A stretch of 64,000 bases of DNA from Nocardioides aquaticus (GTDB lineage Bacteria; Actinomycetota; Actinomycetes; Propionibacteriales; Nocardioidaceae), in NCBI RefSeq assembly GCF_018459925.1, contig NZ_CP075371.1:1550001-1614000 (forward strand), given 5' to 3'. Of this stretch, positions 8,176 to 17,586 are shown in pieces. Position 1 is the first letter of the stretch. Every line of letters starts with the position of its first letter. The notes below the pieces were generated by a model. That model worked only from the letters and a program-made list of their open reading frames with translations, was not told the origin of the DNA and searched no databases. The position numbers were made by a program, and so were the translations under genes.

Positions 8176-10137
8176 TCAGACCTCCACCTTCACGAGCTTG
8201 CTCATCCAGAAGATCCCGAGCGACAACCACACCGCGGCGCCGATCAGGATCACGAGTCCGCGCGGGTCGGTGAAGAGCACCATCACGTACTCCCGGTTGG
8301 CCATCAGCAGGTAGAGCATGAAGCCCGGGGGCAGCACGGCCAGCACCACGGCGGACAGCTTGCCCTCGGCCGCGAGGGCCGACACCTGGCGCCGGATGTA
8401 CTCCCGCTCGCGCATCGTGGCAGCCACGGTGTCGAGCAGCTCGGCGAGGTTGCCGCCGACCTGGCGCTGGATCCGGATCGCCATCACGACCCAGGCGAAG
8501 TCCTTGGACTCGTAGCGCTTCGCGACGCCGTCGAGCGCGTCCTCCAACGGCACCCCGAGCCGCGTCTCGACCAGCACCCGCTTGAACTCGGTGGCGATCA
8601 CCTCGACGCCGTCGCGGACCACGGTGTCGATGGACTGGGCCAGGGACAGCCCGGCCGAGAGCGAGCCGGAGATCAGCTGCAGCGTCTCGGGCAGCGCCCG
8701 GTCGAACGCCTTGCGGCGCCGTCCGGCCTTCAACCCGAGGAAGACCCAGGGCAGCACCACCCCGAGCAGGAGCCCGACCAGGAGCAGCACCGGCCCGCCG
8801 AGCACGACCCCGACGACCGCGGACACCAGCGCGATGCCGACGTGCACCACCAGCCACTCCTGGGCCTTCAGCCCGCTGCCGGCGCGCTCGAGCTTGTGGG
8901 CGATCCGGCCCTCGAGGGAGCCGGTGCTGCTCAGCAGCCGGGCGGCCGCCGCGCCGGCCTGCTGACGGAGCGGCTCCCTGGCGGGCCCGGCCTCGACGGT
9001 CGGCGCGCCTCCGCGGCGGGAGGCGGCGACCCAGCGGTCCAGGCGGTCGCCGGCGCTCGGGTTGCCGGCCGCGGCCGGGACGAGGGCGACGGCCACGCCG
9101 AGCAGCCCGAGGCCCAGGAGGACGACGGCCGGCAGCAGCACCCCGGCCGGCACCTGCGGCAGCAGGGAGCGCTCCACCACCGGTCCGCCGGAGGTGCTCG
9201 CGGGGACGGCGGCCGGGTGCGACACCGGCACGAAGGACGACGCGACGACGTCGCCGGCAGGGGAGGGGAAGGTGACCGCGACGGTGGCCCGCTGCTCGGT
9301 CACCTCCGCCGGCACGACGACGTCGACCAGCACCTGGCGCTCGAGGATCGCGGCCTGCTCGTCGAAGGTCGCGGCTAGGGCAGCGCTGCTGGCCTCGACC
9401 ACGGAGCCGCGCCCGGCCGCGGCGATCTCCGCGAGGGCGTCGCCGCCGGCGTCGCCGCCGGCGTCGCCACCGGCGTCACCGCGCTCGAGCGCCACCACGT
9501 CGACGTGCACTCCGGAGTCCTCGACGGCCCTGACGACGTCCTCGAGCGGGGTGCCGCTGGTGTCGGCGCCGTCGGAGAGCACGATCGCGGAGCGCTGGCC
9601 CCCGGCGCCTGCCAGCTCGACGGCGGTGCGCACGCCCTCGTTCAGCAGGGTCCCGCGCTCCAGCGACAACCCGTCCACGACGGCGCGGGCGGCGTCGCGG
9701 TCGGTGCTCGGCTCGAGCAGGACCTCCACCTCCCCTGCGAAGGCGACGACCCCGACGCTGACGTCGTCCGGGACGCCGTCCAGGTAGGTGCGCGCGGCGT
9801 CCTGGGCGGCGGCGAACCGCTCCCCGGCCATCGAGTCGCTGACGTCGACCGCCAGCACGCTGGTCCGTCGCACCCCGGCGCCGCCGGCCGCCTCGTCGGC
9901 GGGGGAGGCCACCGCCTCCGCGGTGGCACCGTCGACGGTGACCCCGACCCCGGCCAGGTCGACGTCGGCCCCGGCCGGCAGCGAGACCAGCACCGACAGG
10001 GCGTCGTCCCCGGGCTCGACGTAGCTGATCACGCCCTGGGCCGGCGCACCCAGGTCCGTGGCCGTCGCGGGCGCGGCCACGAGCGCGAGCACGGCCCCGA
10101 GGAGCGCGGTCGGCAGGAGACGGGAGGGCGTAGGCAC
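8176..10137 (-). CDS. tadB: Fusion of secreted VWA domain and TadB T2SS-F platform domain
   Basis: A 653-aa protein from GTG 10137. Signal peptide residues 1-26; then a VWA domain (about 90-260) with MIDAS motif 'DVSDSM' and 'VLSDGADTSG'; a beta-rich region; a membrane helix near 320-345; and a C-terminal TadB domain with three more hydrophobic stretches and the T2SSF signature 'LPETLQLISGSLSAGLSLAQSI'. TadB proteins are usually about 300 aa, so roughly 340 residues of extracytoplasmic VWA are added. The VWA part could bind adhesin, pilin or envelope partners outside the platform. Within it a Gly-Asp-Ala-Gly tandem (9437-9484) forms a flexible loop. The fusion is seen in one uninterrupted frame; its role is inferred. 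Confidence 0.88.
   Translation of the reverse strand: MPTPSRLLPTALLGAVLALVAAPATATDLGAPAQGVISYVEPGDDALSVLVSLPAGADVDLAGVGVTVDGATAEAVASPADEAAGGAGVRRTSVLAVDVSDSMAGERFAAAQDAARTYLDGVPDDVSVGVVAFAGEVEVLLEPSTDRDAARAVVDGLSLERGTLLNEGVRTAVELAGAGGQRSAIVLSDGADTSGTPLEDVVRAVEDSGVHVDVVALERGDAGGDAGGDAGGDALAEIAAAGRGSVVEASSAALAATFDEQAAILERQVLVDVVVPAEVTEQRATVAVTFPSPAGDVVASSFVPVSHPAAVPASTSGGPVVERSLLPQVPAGVLLPAVVLLGLGLLGVAVALVPAAAGNPSAGDRLDRWVAASRRGGAPTVEAGPAREPLRQQAGAAAARLLSSTGSLEGRIAHKLERAGSGLKAQEWLVVHVGIALVSAVVGVVLGGPVLLLVGLLLGVVLPWVFLGLKAGRRRKAFDRALPETLQLISGSLSAGLSLAQSIDTVVRDGVEVIATEFKRVLVETRLGVPLEDALDGVAKRYESKDFAWVVMAIRIQRQVGGNLAELLDTVAATMREREYIRRQVSALAAEGKLSAVVLAVLPPGFMLYLLMANREYVMVLFTDPRGLVILIGAAVWLSLGIFWMSKLVKVEV
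9437..9484 (-). repeat. Four tandem 12-base units within the VWA-tadB gene
   Basis: GCGTCGCCGCCG is repeated about four times with small changes, encoding GDAG-type repeats in the VWA domain near its C-terminal end. The unit count may vary between strains by slippage. Confidence 0.75.
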
Positions 10138-10138
10138 G

Positions 10139-11662
10139 TCAGATCCGGTCGCTGTGGAAGAGCATCGGGTCCACCGTCACGTTGGCGTGCGACATCTTCT
10201 CCAGGAAGGACGGCCGCAGCCCGGTGGCCCGGAGCGTGCCGAGCGTGCGCCCGCCGAGGTCGAACCCCGCGGAGGTGTCGAAGAGGAAGATGTCCTGGAG
10301 CGTGATCACGTCACCCTCCATCCGCTCGACCTCGGTCAGGTGGGTGATCCGGCGGGTGCCGTCCTTGAACCGCGTCTGGTGCACCACCAGGTCCACCGCG
10401 GAGGCGACCTGCTCGCGGATCGCCCGGATCGGCAGGTCCATCCCGGCCATCAGCACCATCGTCTCCATCCGCGACAGCGTGTCGCGCGGTCCGTTGGAGT
10501 GCAGGCTGCAGATGGAGCCGTCGTGGCCGGTGTTCATCGCCTGGAGCATGTCCAGGGCGGAGGAGTCGCGGACCTCGCCGACGATGATCCGGTCCGGCCG
10601 CATCCGCAGGCTGTTGCGGACCAGGTCGCGGATGGTCACCGCGCCCTTGCCCTCGATGTTGGAGGGCCGGGACTCCAGGCGTACGACGTGGTCCTGCTTG
10701 AGCTGCAGCTCGGCGGCGTCCTCGATGGTGACGATCCGCTCGTCGTGCGGGATGAAGGTCGACAGGACGTTGAGCGTGGTGGTCTTCCCGGCGCCGGTGC
10801 TGCCGGAGACGATGATGTTCAGCCGGCCACGGACGCAGGCGTCGAGGAAGTCGGCGGTCTGCGGGGTCAGCGAGCCGAAGCGGATCAGGTCGTCGACCGT
10901 CAGCGGGTCGGCGGCGAACTTGCGGATCGTGAGCGCGGAGCCGTCGATCGCCAGGGGCGGCACGACCGCGTTGACCCGGCTGCCGTCGGGCAGGCGGGCG
11001 TCGACCATCGGGCTGGACTCGTCGACGCGGCGCCCGATCCGGGACACGATCTTGTCGATCGTGCGGCGCAGGTGGTCCTCGTCGTCGAAGACGGCGTCGG
11101 CCGCGACCAGCCGCCCGGACTTCTCCAGCCAGATCGAGTCCGGCCCGTTGACCATGACCTCGGAGACGTCGGGGTCGCGCAGGTACGGCTCGATCGGGCC
11201 GTAGCCCAGGATGTCGTCGGTGATGTCCTGCGTGACCCGCTGACGGTCCGAGGCGCTGATCGGCCGGTCCTGGGTCGAGAGCAGGTCCGAGAGCACGCTG
11301 CGGACCCGGCGGTCGAGCTCGGCCTCCTCCAGGTCGGCGTCGTAGAGGTGGGGCCCGAGCTGCTGGAGCAGCTCGGCGTGCACCCGGGCCTTGAGCTCCT
11401 CGACCGGGTCGCCCTGGCCGGCCTGCGCGCGGCGCTGCTGCAGCCCGCCCCCGGTGCTGGCGGCGGCGGGCGCGGAGGGCGCGGTGGGCGCGGCGGAGGG
11501 CGGCGGGACGGCGGGGGTGCTCCGCGGCGTCTCGGCCGCGTGCCGAGGGGCGGCGTCGGCCCGGTCGGCGGGTGCGGCGGGTGCGGCGGGTGCCGGCGCA
11601 CGCCCGGTGCTGGTGTCGGTGGCCTGCCGCGCGGCGGCGAGGCGGTCGGCGAGGGTGCTCAC
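10139..11662 (-). CDS. tadA: TadA/CpaF secretion ATPase
   Basis: A 507-aa hexameric ATPase of the type II/IV secretion superfamily. I place the start at GTG 11662 ('VSTLADRLAAARQ'), six bases after the tadZ stop; the frame is open further upstream but runs into tadZ. Residues 1-90 are a low-complexity Ala/Pro-rich region. The CpaF core follows: 'DVSEVMVNGPDSIWLE', Walker A 'GSTGAGKTTTLN' with Lys293, Asp box 'IVTIEDAAELQL', Walker B region 'RIIVGEVRDSSALDMLQAMNTGHDGS' and the His box 'SLHSNGP'. All catalytic motifs are intact. It powers extension and possibly retraction of Flp pili through TadB/TadC. Confidence 0.93.
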   Translation of the reverse strand: MSTLADRLAAARQATDTSTGRAPAPAAPAAPADRADAAPRHAAETPRSTPAVPPPSAAPTAPSAPAAASTGGGLQQRRAQAGQGDPVEELKARVHAELLQQLGPHLYDADLEEAELDRRVRSVLSDLLSTQDRPISASDRQRVTQDITDDILGYGPIEPYLRDPDVSEVMVNGPDSIWLEKSGRLVAADAVFDDEDHLRRTIDKIVSRIGRRVDESSPMVDARLPDGSRVNAVVPPLAIDGSALTIRKFAADPLTVDDLIRFGSLTPQTADFLDACVRGRLNIIVSGSTGAGKTTTLNVLSTFIPHDERIVTIEDAAELQLKQDHVVRLESRPSNIEGKGAVTIRDLVRNSLRMRPDRIIVGEVRDSSALDMLQAMNTGHDGSICSLHSNGPRDTLSRMETMVLMAGMDLPIRAIREQVASAVDLVVHQTRFKDGTRRITHLTEVERMEGDVITLQDIFLFDTSAGFDLGGRTLGTLRATGLRPSFLEKMSHANVTVDPMLFHSDRI

Positions 11663-11667
11663 TCGGC

Positions 11668-12876
11668 TCACCTCCGTCGCCGGAAGCGGCGTTGGCCGGC
11701 GTGCCCGGGATGGTCGGGGCCGGTGCCGCCGGCGGGGCCCGCGGCGGCGTCGGAGGGCCCCGGCACCGGGGTCTCCCCGCCCAGCAGCGTGCGGGCCAGG
11801 TCGCGGACGGCCTGGCTGGTCGGGTGGTCGGGTCTCGCGGTGACGATCGGGGTCCCGGTGTTGGTGCTGGCCGCGACGTCCACCGAGGTCGAGATCCGGG
11901 CCTCGACGGGTATGCCCAGGATGGCCTCGACCTTCTCGACGTCGATGCCGACGGCGTCGTCGGCCCGGTTGAGCAGCAGGTGCCGGTGGCCGGGGGCGAC
12001 GTCGAGCAGGTCCATGGTCTCGAGCGCGACCTTGACGTTCTTCAGCGTCGGCACGTCGAGGGTGGTCACCAGGACGCACTCGTCGGTCTCGTCGAGCGCG
12101 GTCAGGGTCGCGTCGTCGAAGGCCGGGGCGGTGTCGACGACGACGTGGTCGAAGCTCTCGCGCAGGGTGCGCAGGACGCGGGAGACCAGGGCCGGGGTGA
12201 TCCGCTCCTTGACGTCGGGGTGCGCCGGCGCGGCGAGGACCATCAGGGAGTCGGCGTGCCGGGTGAGCAGTCCGTCGAGCTGCACGGCGTCCAGGACGGA
12301 CTCGGCGCCGACGGCCTGCTCGATGGTGTGGGTCGGGAAGAGCTGCATCGTGATCGCGACGTCGCCGAAGCCGAGGTCGAGGTCGACCAGGCAGACGCGG
12401 CGGGCGCCCCGGTCGGCCAGCGCGAGGGCGAGGTTGACCGCCAGCGTGGTCTTGCCGACCCCGCCCTTGGGGGAGAAGACGGTCGTCACCGTGCCGGTAC
12501 GGGTGGCCCCGCCCGGTCCGCGCAGGGCGGTGTGCAGCTGGTGGGCGCGGCGTACGGCCTCGGCCACGGCCTGGTCGTCGTGGGTCTCGACGACGTCGCG
12601 CACCCCGGCCCGCATGGCCTGGCTGAGCAGCGGCGCGTCGATCACCTCCCGCACCAGCACGACGCTGACGGTGGGGCGGTCCACCCGCAGCCGCTCGCAG
12701 AGGTCGGTGACCAGGGCCAGGGGCACGCCCGGGCCGAGGAGCACGACGTACTCGTCGGGGTGGCGCGCCATCCAGGCGTGCATCCGCTCGACGTCCTCGA
12801 CGGCCTGCGTGCCCGCGGGCAGCAGCTTGAGCAGCTCGGCGACGCGGGTCGCGTCGGGTTCGACCAGCACGGGCAT
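11668..12876 (-). CDS. cpaE: TadZ/CpaE-like ParA/MinD-family pilus localisation ATPase
   Basis: A 402-aa protein from ATG 12876. Residues 1-120 form an atypical receiver-like domain ('YVVLLGPGVPLALVTDLCERL'). The ATPase domain has deviant Walker A 'FSPKGGVGKTTLAVNLA' (about residue 135), switch I 'CLVDLDLGFGD' and 'VVVDTAPAFDD'. The C-terminus is a basic/Pro-Gly-rich tail ending in an Arg run. TadZ proteins place the pilus apparatus, usually at a pole. It lies between cpaB and tadA with short spacings, in the usual Tad order. Confidence 0.92.
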   Translation of the reverse strand: MPVLVEPDATRVAELLKLLPAGTQAVEDVERMHAWMARHPDEYVVLLGPGVPLALVTDLCERLRVDRPTVSVVLVREVIDAPLLSQAMRAGVRDVVETHDDQAVAEAVRRAHQLHTALRGPGGATRTGTVTTVFSPKGGVGKTTLAVNLALALADRGARRVCLVDLDLGFGDVAITMQLFPTHTIEQAVGAESVLDAVQLDGLLTRHADSLMVLAAPAHPDVKERITPALVSRVLRTLRESFDHVVVDTAPAFDDATLTALDETDECVLVTTLDVPTLKNVKVALETMDLLDVAPGHRHLLLNRADDAVGIDVEKVEAILGIPVEARISTSVDVAASTNTGTPIVTARPDHPTSQAVRDLARTLLGGETPVPGPSDAAAGPAGGTGPDHPGHAGQRRFRRRR

Positions 12877-12921
12877 CAGGTCACGGTCCTGGGGGCAGCG
12901 GTGCGCGGGAGGGGGAGGGGG

Positions 12922-13662
12922 TCACTCGAAGAGGTTCGCGGCATCGACGCCCCCGGTGTCCTCGAGCTCGCCCTCGGCGGGGAGCAGGGCGAAGGAGAGG
13001 GTGCCGGCGTCCTGGGCGAAGAGGACCTTCTCGGCCTCCCGCTGCTCGACGGCCAGCGTCAGCAGCGTGTTGGGCAGCTGCTCGGCGGGGACCTGGCCCT
13101 CGGCGGCGGTCGCGGCGGCCTGGACCTGGGTGGTGGACCCGGCGCCGATCACCGTGACCCGCGGCAGGAGCATCCGGGTGTAGGCCGCGGTGCCGTCCTC
13201 GGGGACAGCGGAGAGGTAGATCGCGACCTCCGAGCCGGGTCGGGTGAAGCTGCCGACGCGGCCCTGGTCGGTGAGGCTGACGGAGATCGCGACCTTGCCG
13301 TCGGGCACCGGGAGGGTCGAGGTCGACTCGACCTCGTCGGCGGAGCCGAACTTGACCGGGAGCAGTTGCTCGCCGGGGTAGATCGTGGTCAGCGCGACCT
13401 GGCCGGCGAACACCTCGTCGTCGGCGCCGGCGCCCTCGAGCACCTCGTCGACGGTGACGTCCTCGATCGTCACCTTGCCGGCGGCCAGGGCGTCGTCCAT
13501 GGACTCGCCGCGCTCGATGCGCTGGGCGGCACTCAGCACCTCGACGGTCTGGAACTGCGCCACGGCCCGGTTCTCGGCACCCTGGGCGTAGAGGAAGACC
13601 AGGGTGGCCCCGAGGGCGGCGACGACGGCCGCCACGACCAGCAGGATCTTGCGTCGCTCCAT
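12922..13662 (-). CDS. cpaB: CpaB/RcpC-like SAF-domain pilus assembly protein
   Basis: A 246-aa protein. I choose ATG 13662 ('MERRKILLV') over the in-frame GTG at 13692 because GGGAGGG lies 5-11 bases upstream. One N-terminal membrane helix ('ILLVVAAVVAALGATLVFLYA'), then an SAF domain (about residues 35-95: 'AQRIERGESMDDAL', 'VFAGQVALTTIYPGEQLLPVKF') and a C-terminal RcpC domain. SAF proteins bind the envelope matrix or guide the pilus. It is the first gene of the Tad operon, so the operon promoter should lie in 13,663-13,800. Confidence 0.88.
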   Translation of the reverse strand: MERRKILLVVAAVVAALGATLVFLYAQGAENRAVAQFQTVEVLSAAQRIERGESMDDALAAGKVTIEDVTVDEVLEGAGADDEVFAGQVALTTIYPGEQLLPVKFGSADEVESTSTLPVPDGKVAISVSLTDQGRVGSFTRPGSEVAIYLSAVPEDGTAAYTRMLLPRVTVIGAGSTTQVQAAATAAEGQVPAEQLPNTLLTLAVEQREAEKVLFAQDAGTLSFALLPAEGELEDTGGVDAANLFE

Positions 13663-13800
13663 GGGTCCCTCCCGGCGCGCGACATCGGCCACCTTCCCCC
13701 GGTGGTGCTGACGTCAGGCGCTGCGTGCGGCGCGCGGGACCATCCCGCGGGCGAGGCGAAATCGTGGCACGCAGCGGGACCGGGCCGTGGTGGAATCAGG

Positions 13801-13840
13801 AAAAAAGCGCTGTCGGGAGGGGCCTGCGGCAGGGTGCCCC
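13801..13840 (-). terminator. Possible terminator of the acyl-CoA synthetase gene
   Basis: Directly after the minus-strand stop at 13841 comes GC-rich sequence with short dyads (CCTGCCGCAGG) followed by a six-T run (A6 on the plus strand at 13801-13806), which is rare in DNA this GC-rich. The stem is short, so this is only plausible. Confidence 0.35.
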
Positions 13841-15670
13841 TCAGGCCTCGTAGAGGCTCTCGATGGCGTCGCGGTGGCGGCGCAGGACCACCGAGCGGCG
13901 CAGCTTCAGGCTGGGCGTCAGGTCGCCGTCCTCCTCGGTCCAGTCCCGCGGCAGCACCCGGAAGCGCTTGACGGACTCGGCCTTGGACACCGCGAGGTTG
14001 GCCTCGTCCACGCCGGCCTGCACGTCGGCCAGCAGGGCCGGGTGGGAGACCAGCTTCGCGGGGTCCTTCGACGTGCCGTGCCGCTCGGCCCAGAGCGCGA
14101 CGGCGTCCGGGTCGAGGGTGACCAGCGCCCCGACGTACGGGCGCCCGTCGCCGACCACGAGGCACTGGCTGACCAGCGGGTGCGCGCGCACCTTGTCCTC
14201 GAGCACCGCGGGGGCGACGTTCTTGCCGCCGGCGGTCACGAAGATCTCCCGCTGACGGCCGGTGACCCGGACGAAGCCCTCGTCGTCGACCTCGCCCACG
14301 TCGCCGGTGTGCAGCCACCCGTCGGCGGTCAGCACCTCGGCGGTCAGCCCGGGCAGGCCGTGGTAGCCGCGGAAGACCTGGGGCCCGCGCACCAGCAGCT
14401 CGCCCTCGTCGGAGATCCGCACGCCGGCACCGGGCAGCGGCCGACCCACGGTGCCGATCCGGGTGGCGTCGGGCTGGTTGACCGTCACCGCGCCGGCGGT
14501 CTCGGTGAGGCCGTAGCCCTCGAGCACGCTGATCCCGATGCCGCGGTAGAAGTGGCCGAGCCGCTCGCCCAGCGGCGCGCCGCCGCAGACGGCGTGCCGG
14601 CAGCGCCCGCCGAGGGCCTCGTGCAGGCGGGTGCGGACCAGGCGCTGGTACGCCGCGTGCCGGGCGCGGAGCCGGGCCGGCACCCGACCGCGCTCGCGTG
14701 CGCGGGACCAGGCGATGGCGGTGTCGGCCGCCTTCTCGAAGACGCGTCCCCGGCCGTCGGCGGCCGCGCGCAGCGAGACGGTGTTGAACAGCTGCTCCAG
14801 GACGCGCGGCACGGCCAGCACGAAGGTCGGGCGGACCTGCTGCAGGTCGTCGGTCAGCCGGCGCAGGTCCGAGCCGTGGGCGATCCGGACGCGGGCGCGG
14901 ACGCACGCCACCTGCACCGAGCGGGCCAGCACGTGCGCGAGCGGGAGGAACAGCAGCGTCGAGGGTCCGTCGTCGTCCTCGTCGTCGGGGTCCGGGGTGC
15001 GGTAGAGCTCCGGCAGGCCGTCCAGGCAGGCCTGGGCGCCGGCCATCAGCTGGCCGTGGGTGAGCTCGCAGCCGCGCGGCCGCCCGGTGGTGCCCGAGGT
15101 GAACAGGAGCGTGGCCAGGTCGTCGGGCCCGACCGCGGCCCGACGGGCTTCCAGCGCCTCGTCGTCCGGGGCGTCCGGCCCGCGCCCGGCCGTGACCAGT
15201 GCGTCGAGCCCGCCGTCGTCGAGCACCCAGGTGTGGCGGGGGACGCCCGTGCCGGCGGCCTCGCGGAGCCGGTCGGCGACAGCGGTGTCGCCGACCACGG
15301 CGGCGACGACCGGCGCGTCGGCGAGGACCCGGGCCAGCTGGTCGACCGAGACGGAGTCGTAGAGGGGGACGCTGATGGCCCCGACCCACCACAGCGCGTA
15401 GTCGACGACGGTCCACTCCCACCGGGTGCGGGCCGCGATCAGGACCCGGTCGCCGGCGTGGACCCCGGCGGCGAGCAGGCCCCGGGCCACGGCGGCGACC
15501 TCGTCGCGGAGGGCGGTGGTGGTGACCTCGTCCCAGGTGCCGTCGGACGCGGTGGTGCGGCGCAGCAGGGCGACCGCGGTCGGCGCCTGGTCGGCGTTGG
15601 TCAGCAGGTCGTCGGTGAGGCTGCCGGTGAGCGGCGCGGGGGTGGTCCGGGGGGTGGAGTACTCCCGCAC
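13841..15670 (-). CDS. Long-chain fatty-acid-CoA ligase (FadD15-like AMP-forming synthetase)
   Basis: A 609-aa ANL-superfamily enzyme from GTG 15670, with GGAGGAG 5-11 bases upstream; a longer open frame continues into the divergent gene and is rejected. Motifs: P-loop A3 'LLFTSGTTGRPRGCELTH', A5 'LEGYGLTETAG', A7 'DGWLHTGDVGEVDDEGF', A8 'VTGRQREIFVTAGGKNVAP' and the catalytic Lys region 'TPSLKLRRS' near the C-terminus. It activates fatty acids with ATP and CoA for beta-oxidation or lipid synthesis. Its place next to SRPBCC, ArsA-like and PlsC genes matches Rv2187 (fadD15). It is divergent from the SRPBCC gene; both promoters must lie in 15,671-15,860. Confidence 0.93.
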   Translation of the reverse strand: MREYSTPRTTPAPLTGSLTDDLLTNADQAPTAVALLRRTTASDGTWDEVTTTALRDEVAAVARGLLAAGVHAGDRVLIAARTRWEWTVVDYALWWVGAISVPLYDSVSVDQLARVLADAPVVAAVVGDTAVADRLREAAGTGVPRHTWVLDDGGLDALVTAGRGPDAPDDEALEARRAAVGPDDLATLLFTSGTTGRPRGCELTHGQLMAGAQACLDGLPELYRTPDPDDEDDDGPSTLLFLPLAHVLARSVQVACVRARVRIAHGSDLRRLTDDLQQVRPTFVLAVPRVLEQLFNTVSLRAAADGRGRVFEKAADTAIAWSRARERGRVPARLRARHAAYQRLVRTRLHEALGGRCRHAVCGGAPLGERLGHFYRGIGISVLEGYGLTETAGAVTVNQPDATRIGTVGRPLPGAGVRISDEGELLVRGPQVFRGYHGLPGLTAEVLTADGWLHTGDVGEVDDEGFVRVTGRQREIFVTAGGKNVAPAVLEDKVRAHPLVSQCLVVGDGRPYVGALVTLDPDAVALWAERHGTSKDPAKLVSHPALLADVQAGVDEANLAVSKAESVKRFRVLPRDWTEEDGDLTPSLKLRRSVVLRRHRDAIESLYEA

Positions 15671-15860
15671 GGCTCCTCCTCGCTGGTCTCGCTGGTCCGG
15701 CGCCGCCGCTGGTGGCGGCGGGGGCAGGCTACTGCGCTGCCGGCCGGGGGACGCCATCCGGTGGGACGCCCGGGGCGTCCGGTAGTCTCGCCGATCGTCC
15801 GGCACCCCGGTCGCGCCCCGTCGCGACCGCGTGCCCGCGCAGCATCGGAAGGGTGTGAGC

Positions 15861-16310
15861 ATGGCGGAGCAGACCACGTCGTCCCTCGTCGTCGACGCGA
15901 CGCCCGCCGAGGTCATGGCCGTCATCGCCGACTTCGAGTCGTACCCCGCCTGGGCGACCGGGATGAAGCGCGCCGAGGTCCTCGACCGGGTCGGGGACGG
16001 CCCCGCGGCAGGCCGCGCCGACCGGGTCTTCTTCGTCCTCGACGTCTCCCCGATCAAGGACGAGTACACGTTGGCCTACACCTGGGACGGCGACCGGCAG
16101 GTCTCCTGGAGCCTGGTCGAGGGCAAGATGCTGCGCTCCCTCGACGGCGCCTACGTCCTGCGCGAGGTCCCCGGCGGCACCGAGGTCACCTACCGCCTCG
16201 CCCTGGACGTCTCGATCCCGCTGATCGGGATGCTGAAGCGCAAGGGCGAGAAGATCCTCATCGACACCGCGCTGAAGGGTCTGAAGAAGCGCGTCGAGCA
16301 GCTGGCCTGA
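15861..16310 (+). CDS. SRPBCC (START/polyketide cyclase-like) family protein
   Basis: A 149-aa protein from ATG 15861, with GGAAGGG at 15847-15853 upstream; an in-frame upstream ATG (15831) lacks an RBS. The sequence follows the SRPBCC helix-grip fold: 'VDATPAEVMAVIADFESYPAWATGMKRAEVL' pieces at the start, central beta strands and a long C-terminal helix ending 'KGLKKRVEQLA'. These proteins bind hydrophobic ligands. In actinobacteria this family (Rv2185c-like) sits beside the ArsA-like ATPase and fadD15, suggesting a shared lipid-related role. No catalytic residues can be named. Confidence 0.88.
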   Translation: MAEQTTSSLVVDATPAEVMAVIADFESYPAWATGMKRAEVLDRVGDGPAAGRADRVFFVLDVSPIKDEYTLAYTWDGDRQVSWSLVEGKMLRSLDGAYVLREVPGGTEVTYRLALDVSIPLIGMLKRKGEKILIDTALKGLKKRVEQLA

Positions 16311-16351
16311 GCGCCGGAAGCCCAGACACAGGACCAGGGTCAGGACCGATC

Positions 16352-17586
16352 GTGCGCGTCGTGCTGTTCACCGGCAAGGGTGGCGTGGGCAAGTCCACCG
16401 TCGCCGCCGGCACGGCCGCGCTCGCGGCGGCCCGCGGCAGTCGCACCCTCGTGCTCTCCACCGACGCCGCGCACTCCCTGTCCGACGCCTTCGGGGTCCC
16501 GGTCGGCCCGGAGCCGACGCCGGTCGCGCCCCACCTGCACGTGCAGCAGGTCGACGCCCAGCGCGGGCTCGAGGAGTCCTGGTCGGTCGTCCAGCGCTAC
16601 CTGCTCGACGTGCTGCACCTCGCCGGCCTCGACCCGGTCACCGCCGAGGAGCTGACGGTCGTACCGGGCGCCGAGGAGGTCCTGGCCCTGCTCGAGCTGC
16701 GCCGCCAGGTGCTGTCGGGGGAGTGGGACGCCGTCGTCGTCGACTGCGCGCCCACCGCCGAGACGCTGCGCCTGCTGGCGCTCCCCGAGGCGCTGGGCTG
16801 GTACCTCCGCAAGGTGGTGCCCGCCGACCGGCGCGTCGTGCGCGCCCTCGCACCGCTCCTCAGCCGGGCCACGGGCGTGCCTGCGCCGGACGCCGAGGTC
16901 GCCGGTGCCGCCGAGCGGCTGCAGCTGGAGCTGGCCGAGGTGCGCGCCCTGCTGACCGGCCCCGAGGCCTCCGTACGCCTGGTGCTCACCCCGAGTCCGT
17001 CGTGCTGGCCGAGGCCCGACGGTCCTGGACGACGCTGTCGCTCTTCGGCTACCGCGTCGACGGCGTCGTGGCCAACCGGGTCTTCCCCGCCGGCCCCGGG
17101 GACGCCTGGCGGGAGGGCTGGGTGCGCGCGCAGGAGGGCGTGCTGGCCGAGGCGGAGTCGTCGTTCGAGGGCCTGCCCCTGTGGCGCGCGGGGTACGCGT
17201 CGGCCGAGCCCGTCGGCGTCGCCGCGCTGCGTGACCTCGCCTTCAACCTGTACGCCGGTCGCGACCCGCTCGGTGCGGTGACCGCGGCGGCGCCGTTCCG
17301 CGTCGAGCGCTGGAGCGGCGGGGCCACCCTGCACCTCTCCCTGCCGTTCGCCGACGCGGACCAGGTCGACCTCGCCCGCAGCGGCGACGACCTCGTCGTC
17401 ACCGTCGGCGCCTACCGCCGCGTGCTCGCCCTGCCCGGCGTCCTGGCCCGGATGGCGGTCCGGGGTGCCGGCGTCGAGGAGGGCGGTCTGCGCGTGCGGT
17501 TCCAGGCGACGGATGCCGGCGCCCGGCCCGGGGTGCGGCCGGCGGCCCCCAGCGAGGCTGCCCCCGAGAGCGCGGTGGCCCGGTGA
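16352..17586 (+). pseudogene. ArsA/GET3-like ATPase, interrupted by a single-base frameshift
   Basis: The reading begins at GTG 16352 with deviant Walker A 'FTGKGGVGKSTVAAG' and 'LVLSTDAAHSLSDAFG', and continues to 'LTGPEASVRLVLTP'. It then moves to the next frame at the C-run 16989-16992, where 'ESVVLAEARRSW' resumes and runs to TGA 17586, including a C-terminal HSP20-like ArsA domain ('WSGGATLHLSLPF'). Restoring one C in that run gives a continuous protein of about 411 aa matching the Rv2184c type. Everything either side is well conserved, so this is either a recent inactivation or a homopolymer sequencing error; I favour the error. The family's role in bacteria is unclear (anion-pump or tail-anchor-like ATPase). 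The next gene overlaps by 4 bases. Confidence 0.82.

Noticed and set aside
10058..13183. Plus-strand frame of over 1000 codons opposite the Tad genes
   Set aside because: Antisense to intact tadA, tadZ and cpaB; composition has no protein-like features.
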